From contig CALARK010000007.1 of the NCBI GenBank assembly GCA_937888595.1, positions 25,254 to 89,253 on the forward strand: 64,000 bases of DNA, given 5' to 3'. The notes under the pieces are model-generated. The model did no database searches and was not told the origin of the DNA. It saw only the letters and a program-made list of their open reading frames with translations. Shown here piece by piece: positions 59,091 through 64,000 of the stretch. The stretch's first letter is position 1. Each line of letters opens with the position of its first letter. The translations under genes were made by a program, and so were the position numbers. Source of the stretch: an uncultured Sterolibacteriaceae bacterium. GTDB taxonomy: Bacteria > Pseudomonadota > Gammaproteobacteria > Burkholderiales > Rhodocyclaceae.

Positions 59091-61196
59091 CTAAGCGCCG
59101 GCCGCGCCGGCACGCGCCTGCACATGGTGCGCGAAGGTGGCCGCATCCATCGGCCGGCCGAGCAGATAGCCTTGCACCTCGTTGCAGCCGAGCCTCTGCA
59201 GGGCGTGCAGCTGGTCGTTGATTTCCACCCCTTCGGCGACGACCGACAGCCCGAGCGTATGCGCCATGGCGACGACGGCGGCGGCGATGGCGGCATCGTC
59301 CTCGTTGTGGTGAAGCTCGTTGATGAAGGAGCGGTCGATCTTCACTTCGTCGATGGGGAAACGGCGCAGGTAGGACAGGCTCGAATAGCCGGTGCCGAAG
59401 TCGTCGAGCGAAAGCGTGATGCCGAGCTGCTTGAGGGCACGCAGTGTGAGCAGTGCGCTATCCACATCGTGCATCACCATGCTCTCGGTCATTTCGAAGG
59501 TGAACGCCGACGGGTCGGCGCCGGTGGCGACGAGATCGTATTGCACGAGGTCGGGCAGGTCTTCCTGGCGGAATTGCCGTGCCGACAGGTTGATCGAGAT
59601 TTTCAGCGGCGGCAGGCCGGCGTCGCGCCAGGCGGCCTGCTGGCGGAAGGCTTCCTGCATGACCCAGCTGCCGATCTGCAGGATCAGGCCGGTTTCTTCG
59701 GCAAGCGGGATGAACTCGCCCGGATGGGTGAGGCCGATGCCCGGCTGCTCCCAGCGCACCAGCGCCTCGGCGCCGACGATCCGGCCGGACTTGACGTCGA
59801 CCTTGGGCTGGTAGTGCAGGATGAATTCCTCGCGGTCCACCGCACGGCGCAGGGCGGTCTCCATGTCGACGCGGTCGATGGCCTGGTGGGCCATGTCGGG
59901 GCTGTAGCTGCGCACGCTGTTGCGTCCGAGCGTCTTGACGCGGTACATCGCCATGTCGGCGTTCCGCAGCAGGATCTCGCCGTGTTCGCCGTCGCGCGGG
60001 TAAAGGGCCAGGCCGATGCTGGCGCCGACGTACAGCTCGCGCTGGTCGATGACGACCGGCGCCGCCATCGCGGCCACCATCTTCTGCGCCACCTGCTCGG
60101 CATCCTCGGCACGCGCGAGGTCGGTCAGCACGACGACGAATTCGTCGCCACCGAGGCGCGCCACGGTGTCCGTCTCGCGCACGCACTGCCGCAGCCGCCC
60201 CGCGATTTCCTTGAGCAGGATGTCGCCGGTCGAATGGCCGTAGGCATCGTTGATGTGCTTGAAATGGTCGAGGTCGAGCAGCGCGAGGGCCACCTGGCGG
60301 CGCGAGCGGCGCGCCATGGCGATGGCCTGGGCGATCCGGTCGTTGAGCAGACTGCGGTTGGCGAGCCCGGTCAGCGTGTCGTGGGAGGCCTGGTGCTCCA
60401 GCACTTCCTGATAGTGCATGCGGTCGCTGACGTCGTTGATGATGCTGACGAAGTGCGTGATGTCGTCGCGCGTCGCATCGCTGATCGGGGCGATGAACAG
60501 TTCGTTCCAGAACATCGTGCCGTCCTTGCGGTAGTTGCGCAGGATGGCGTGGCCGGGCCGGCGTTCGCGCAGTGCGGCGCGGATTTCGTCGAGACCGATC
60601 TGGGAAAGATCGTCGCGCACCAGGAAGCGGCCGATGCGTCCGACCGCCTCCTGCGCACTGTAGCCGGTGATGCGCTCGAAGGCCGGGTTGACATAGAGGA
60701 TCGAGTGATCGTCGGCATCGGCCCGGCTGATCATGACCCCGTTGTTGGTCGAGGCCAGCGCCTGCTCGCGCAGCAGCAGTGCCGACTCGATCTCGCGCAG
60801 GTGGGTAATGTCCTCCTTGATGGCGATCAGCCGCGTGATCTCGCCCGCGGCATTGCGCAGCGGCGAGATGAACTGGCGTTCCCAGTAGAGGTCGCCGTTC
60901 CTGCGCCGGTTGCGGATCGTGCCCTGCCATGATTCGCCGGCGCTGATGCGCGCCCACATTTCACGATACTGGCGATCGGAGGTTTCGCCCGACTGCCAGA
61001 GCGCGGGGGTCGCACCCTCGATGTCGCTGAATGCATAGCCGGTCATCGCGGTGAAAGCCGGGTTGCAATAGACGATCCGGCCCCCCGGGTCGGTGATCAC
61101 GACCGCGTGGGGATTCTGCTCGATGGCATGGAAGAGCAGCGCATGGCGCGTCTCCAAGTCCTCCGGGGCGATGGATTCAGGCAGGCTGGCGATCAT
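59091..61196 (-). CDS. PAS-PAS-GGDEF-EAL c-di-GMP signalling protein
   Basis: 701 residues without membrane helices. Two PAS domains (about 20-135 and 145-265, with NPHAVVITDPGGRIVYCNPAFTAMTGY and ILYVNPAFERITGY) precede a GGDEF domain with intact RLGGDEF (about 349) and RETD (RxxD inhibitory site), then an EAL domain (about 440-700) with GAEALVRW and DDFGTGYSSLSYLRRFPIDEVKIDRSF. Both catalytic sites look functional, so it may make or degrade c-di-GMP depending on the PAS signal. It lies antisense between hslV and hslU, with the AT-rich stretch 61197-61232 at its 5' side. Confidence 0.95.
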   Translation of the reverse strand: MIASLPESIAPEDLETRHALLFHAIEQNPHAVVITDPGGRIVYCNPAFTAMTGYAFSDIEGATPALWQSGETSDRQYREMWARISAGESWQGTIRNRRRNGDLYWERQFISPLRNAAGEITRLIAIKEDITHLREIESALLLREQALASTNNGVMISRADADDHSILYVNPAFERITGYSAQEAVGRIGRFLVRDDLSQIGLDEIRAALRERRPGHAILRNYRKDGTMFWNELFIAPISDATRDDITHFVSIINDVSDRMHYQEVLEHQASHDTLTGLANRSLLNDRIAQAIAMARRSRRQVALALLDLDHFKHINDAYGHSTGDILLKEIAGRLRQCVRETDTVARLGGDEFVVVLTDLARAEDAEQVAQKMVAAMAAPVVIDQRELYVGASIGLALYPRDGEHGEILLRNADMAMYRVKTLGRNSVRSYSPDMAHQAIDRVDMETALRRAVDREEFILHYQPKVDVKSGRIVGAEALVRWEQPGIGLTHPGEFIPLAEETGLILQIGSWVMQEAFRQQAAWRDAGLPPLKISINLSARQFRQEDLPDLVQYDLVATGADPSAFTFEMTESMVMHDVDSALLTLRALKQLGITLSLDDFGTGYSSLSYLRRFPIDEVKIDRSFINELHHNEDDAAIAAAVVAMAHTLGLSVVAEGVEINDQLHALQRLGCNEVQGYLLGRPMDAATFAHHVQARAGAAGA

Positions 61197-61298
61197 CTTA
61201 AATATAACTTTCTATAGAAATAATAGTACCACCCCGGGGCGCGTACCGCATCCGGCCGGGTGTGGAATAATCCTCGCTCTTCAATGCCCTTTCCCGCC

Positions 61299-62645
61299 AT
61301 GACCCAGATGACCCCCGCCGAGATCGTCTCGGAACTCGACAAGCACATCGTCGGCCAGGCGCGCGCCAAGCGTGCCGTAGCCATTGCCTTGCGCAACCGC
61401 TGGCGCCGTGCGCAGGTGGCCGAGCCGCTGCGTACCGAGATCACGCCGAAGAACATACTGATGATCGGCCCGACCGGCGTCGGCAAGACCGAGATCGCGC
61501 GCCGGCTGGCGCGGCTGGCCAACGCGCCCTTCATCAAGGTCGAGGCGACCAAGTTCACCGAGGTCGGCTACGTCGGCCGTGACGTCGACACCATCATTCG
61601 CGACCTCGCCGAGACGGCGATCAAGAACGCCCGCGAGCAGGCCATGAAGCAGGTGCGCGACCGCGCACTCGATGCCGCCGAGGACCGCGTGCTCGACGTG
61701 CTGCTGCCGCCGGCGAGGGCAACAATGGGGTTCGGAGAAGTCGGCGCCGGCGGGACGGCGACCGAGGAAACCGGGACGCGCCAGAAATTCCGCAAGAAGC
61801 TGCGCGAGGGCGAGCTCGACGACAAGGAGATCGATGTCGAGATCGCCGCACCGGCCGCCAGCATGGAGATCCTCGCGCCGCCCGGCATGGAGGACCTGAG
61901 CCAGCAGCTGCAGGGCATGTTCCAGAACCTCGGCGGCGGCCGCAAGAAGTCGCGCCGCATGCGCATCGCCGACGCCCTGAAGGCGCTGGCCGACGAGGAA
62001 GCCGCACGCCTGATCAACGACGAGGAGGTGAAGGCGGCGGCGCTGAAGAACGTCGAGCAGAATGGCATCGTCTTCCTCGACGAGATGGACAAGATCGCCT
62101 CGCGCAGCGAGACGCAGGGCGCCGACGTGTCGCGCCAGGGCGTGCAGCGCGACCTGCTGCCGTTGGTCGAGGGCACGACGGTGTCGACCAAGTACGGCAT
62201 GATCAAGACCGACCACATCCTGTTCATCGCCAGCGGTGCTTTCCATTTCGCCAAGCCGTCCGACCTGATTCCCGAATTGCAGGGCCGCTTCCCGATCCGC
62301 GTCGAACTCGACTCGCTGTCGGTCGACGATTTCGAGCGCATCCTCACGCAGACCGATGCCTGCCTGACGCGACAGTACGAAGCGCTGCTGGATACCGAGG
62401 GCGTGAAGCTGGATTTCACTGCCGACGGCATCCGGCGTCTGGCGCAGATCGCCTTCGAGGTGAACGAGAAGACCGAGAATATCGGCGCCCGCCGCCTCTA
62501 TACGGTGATGGAGCGCCTGCTCGAGGAGATTTCCTATACGGCCGGCACGGCGGCGGCGACTGCCCTGAGCGTCGATGCCGCCTACGTCGATGCGCGCCTG
62601 GCCGAGCTGGCGCGGCACGAGGACCTGTCCCGCTACGTGCTGTAA
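61299..62645 (+). CDS. hslU: ATP-dependent protease ATPase subunit HslU
   Basis: 448 residues from ATG 61299 (an alternative ATG is at 61284). Walker A GPTGVGKTEIARRLA (about residue 56), Walker B VFLDEMDKI and the C-terminal tail ending in LSRYVL, which activates HslV, are intact. The intermediate (I) domain begins after VLDVLLPPARA; the dispersed repeat is read there as VGAGGTA (about 147-153), followed by the conserved QKFRKKLREGELDDKEI. Unlike usual operons it is separated from hslV and must use its own promoter. Confidence 0.97.
   Translation: MTQMTPAEIVSELDKHIVGQARAKRAVAIALRNRWRRAQVAEPLRTEITPKNILMIGPTGVGKTEIARRLARLANAPFIKVEATKFTEVGYVGRDVDTIIRDLAETAIKNAREQAMKQVRDRALDAAEDRVLDVLLPPARATMGFGEVGAGGTATEETGTRQKFRKKLREGELDDKEIDVEIAAPAASMEILAPPGMEDLSQQLQGMFQNLGGGRKKSRRMRIADALKALADEEAARLINDEEVKAAALKNVEQNGIVFLDEMDKIASRSETQGADVSRQGVQRDLLPLVEGTTVSTKYGMIKTDHILFIASGAFHFAKPSDLIPELQGRFPIRVELDSLSVDDFERILTQTDACLTRQYEALLDTEGVKLDFTADGIRRLAQIAFEVNEKTENIGARRLYTVMERLLEEISYTAGTAAATALSVDAAYVDARLAELARHEDLSRYVL
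61737..61759 (+). repeat. Dispersed repeat copy 18 (inside hslU)
   Basis: Perfect 20-base core preceded by GAA. Read as EVGAGGTA in the I domain, at the tip of a variable insertion. Confidence 0.87.
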
Positions 62646-62651
62646 GCGGCG

Positions 62652-63545
62652 ATGGCCATGCTGTGGCGCATCGTCGCCATCGTCTTCCCGATCTTCGCCA
62701 TCATCGCGGCGGGCTGGCTCTACGCCCGCTATCGGCAGTCGCGCGGCGGCGGCATCGACATGGCCTTCGCCAACCAGCTCAACATGGACGTCTTCGTGCC
62801 GGCGCTGGTGTTCGCGGCGCTGACTTCCAAGAGCTTCGAGCTATCCGCGCACGCCGGGCTGGCCTTCGGCGCGCTGGCGGTCCTGCTCGGTTCGGGGCTG
62901 ATCGGCTGGGGGCTGGCGCGCGTGCTGGGCGAGCAGCCGAAGACCTTCGTGCCGCCGATGATGTTCGTCAATGCCGGCAACATGGGCCTGCCGCTGATGG
63001 TGCTGGCCTTCGGCGAGGCGGCGCTGCCGGCGGCCGTGGTGCTGTTCTTCGTCGAGAACACGCTGCACTACACGCTCGGCACCTGGCTGCTTGACCACCG
63101 CGCGCGGCTGTGGAACCTCTGGCGCGTGCCGGTCACGGCCGCGGCGCTCGCCGCCTTCGCCGTCAATCTGCTGCACTTCGACGTCTGGCCGCCGCTGCAT
63201 CTCGCCATCAAGCTGCTCGGCGACATCGCGGTGCCCTTGCTGCTGTTCTCGCTCGGGGTGCGGCTCGCCGTGTCGACCTTCTCCGACCTGCGCATCGGAT
63301 TGCTCGGCGCGGCGGCCTGCCCGCTGATCGGCCTGGCGCTGGCCTGGCCGATGACCGTGCTGCTCGGGCTGGAAGGCCGCGATGCGGCGATGCTGCTCGT
63401 CTTCGGTGCGCTGCCGCCGGCGGTGCTGAACTTCGTGTTCGCCGAACGCTACCAGCAGGAGCCCGGCCGGGTCGCATCGATCGTGATGATCGGCAACCTC
63501 GGCGCACTCGTCTTCATCCCGCTGACACTGGCCTGGGTGCTGTAG
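62652..63545 (+). CDS. AEC (auxin efflux carrier) family transporter
   Basis: 297 residues with about ten hydrophobic helices. FVPALVFAALTSKSF, MMFVNAGNMGLPLMVLAFGEAAL and AVPLLLFSLGVRLAV fit the AEC family, whose bacterial members export organic acids or related metabolites. The substrate is unknown. Starts six bases after the hslU stop, so cotranscription with hslU is likely. A dispersed repeat copy and a hairpin follow. Confidence 0.9.
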   Translation: MAMLWRIVAIVFPIFAIIAAGWLYARYRQSRGGGIDMAFANQLNMDVFVPALVFAALTSKSFELSAHAGLAFGALAVLLGSGLIGWGLARVLGEQPKTFVPPMMFVNAGNMGLPLMVLAFGEAALPAAVVLFFVENTLHYTLGTWLLDHRARLWNLWRVPVTAAALAAFAVNLLHFDVWPPLHLAIKLLGDIAVPLLLFSLGVRLAVSTFSDLRIGLLGAAACPLIGLALAWPMTVLLGLEGRDAAMLLVFGALPPAVLNFVFAERYQQEPGRVASIVMIGNLGALVFIPLTLAWVL

Positions 63546-63567
63546 TCAGGCGTGGGTATTTTGAGGC

Positions 63568-63590
63568 GCCGTCCCGCCGGCGCCGACTTT
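63568..63590 (-). repeat. Dispersed repeat copy 19 (after the AEC gene)
   Basis: Perfect 20-base core, with TTT on the + strand. Lies in the 98-base gap between the convergent AEC and RND genes. Confidence 0.87.
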
Positions 63591-63607
63591 CTGCTATCCG
63601 TGCTACC

Positions 63608-63648
63608 CAACCACCCCCAGCCCCTCCCTCCCGGGAGAGGAGGCTACG
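63608..63648. repeat. GC-rich inverted repeat, second repeat family, copy 2
   Basis: Similar to 17398-17432: CCCCCAGCCCCTCCCTCCCGG followed by GAGAGGAGG. Located at the 3' end of the RND pump gene and downstream of the AEC gene; it could act as a transcription-stopping hairpin between the convergent genes. Confidence 0.55.
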
Positions 63649-64000
63649 AGCGATCGATGCCCGGTGAGTGCCTGTTGCCGATGCGGTCCAGCGCGAGATA
63701 GACCACCGGCGTGAGGTAGAGCGTCAGGAACTGCGACAGCAGCAGGCCGCCCACCACGGCCAGTCCGAGCGGCTGGCGGATCTCGGCGCCTTCGCCCCAG
63801 CCCAGCGCGATCGGCAGGGTGCCGACCAGCGCCGCCATCGTCGTCATCATGATCGGGCGGAAACGCACCAGGCAGGCTTCGAAGATCGCCCGCTCCGGCG
63901 CCATGCCCTCGCCGCGCTGCCGCTCCAGCGCGAAGTCGATCATCATGATGGCGTTCTTCTTGACGATGCCGATCAGCATGATGATGCCGACGAAGGCGTA
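63644..64000 (-). CDS. RND efflux transporter, C-terminal fragment (window edge)
   Basis: Only the last 118 or so residues are in the window; the gene continues beyond 64000. The segment MLIGIVKKNAIMMIDFALERQRGEGM and RFRPIMMTTMAALVGTLPIALGWGEGAEIRQPLGLAVVGGL are typical of AcrB/MdtB-type RND pumps. The conserved second RND membrane block ends in YLTPVVYLALDRI. MdtB/MdtC-like or other drug/metal HAE1 pumps are possible. The partner adaptor must lie upstream, outside the window. Confidence 0.9.
   Translation of the reverse strand, partial: YAFVGIIMLIGIVKKNAIMMIDFALERQRGEGMAPERAIFEACLVRFRPIMMTTMAALVGTLPIALGWGEGAEIRQPLGLAVVGGLLLSQFLTLYLTPVVYLALDRIGNRHSPGIDRS

Overview
The window is a high-GC, densely coded chromosomal segment of a Gram-negative betaproteobacterium. 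Betaproteobacterial features include the SAH riboswitch in front of ahcY, the queC-queE-cpoB-pal-tolBARQ-ybgC-ruvB block, dapF-DUF484-xerC, two lipid A acyltransferases beside metK, and an Rnf cluster containing a giant pyruvate:ferredoxin-type oxidoreductase. A Rhodocyclales-like organism is my best guess; this is inferred from gene content only. There is no rRNA, CRISPR array, transposase or phage gene. No gene-free stretch exceeds about 300 bases except around the tRNAs, where 11068-11375 holds a repeat copy, a terminator and two tRNA-Lys genes.

Layout. 0.2-10.7 kb (+): rnfB, a 1635-residue NifJ-type 2-oxoacid:ferredoxin oxidoreductase, rnfC, rnfD, rnfG, rnfE, rnfA and a small Cys-rich membrane protein; together they would couple ferredoxin, NADH and ion gradient. 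11.1-11.3 kb: tRNA-Lys(CTT) and tRNA-Lys(TTT). 11.4-27.0 kb (-): a YeeE/YedE sulfur transporter, queuosine genes, the Tol-Pal cell envelope system, Holliday junction genes ruvB, ruvA and ruvC with accessory genes between them, yebC, and a PAS/class III nucleotide cyclase. 27.1-29.5 kb (+): a HerA-like ATPase and an EamA exporter. 29.6-36.7 kb (+): an accessory module of two TonB-dependent receptors, each paired with an orphan periplasmic binding protein, ending in a membrane diguanylate cyclase. 36.7-42.2 kb: SAM-cycle genes metF, ahcY and metK with tlyA and a Sco protein. 42.4-48.8 kb (+): lipid A acyltransferases, dapF, DUF484, xerC, and a SulP-STAS-cyclic nucleotide binding fusion. 48.8-52.5 kb: an HtrA protease, an RlmI-type methyltransferase and small proteins. 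52.5-58.5 kb: a probable zinc uptake locus (DUF3299, FtsX-like permease, ATPase, DUF2796, ZIP) divergent from a Zur-like regulator, a His/Cys-rich exported peptide and a porin. 58.5-64 kb: hslV and hslU separated by an antisense PAS-PAS-GGDEF-EAL gene, an AEC transporter, and the C-terminal end of an RND pump.

The most unusual signal is a dispersed repeat with core GTCGGCGCCGGCGGGACGGC, usually preceded by a run of A. I count 19 copies in both orientations, about one per 3.4 kb. Eleven lie inside protein-coding genes, mostly in linkers or surface insertions, and are read in frame (often as VGAGGTA or AVPPAPT). None lies in the TonB receptor/binding protein/GGDEF module, which fits that module being a later arrival. 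The repeat could be an uptake-type sequence, a miniature palindromic element, or a chromosome-organising site.
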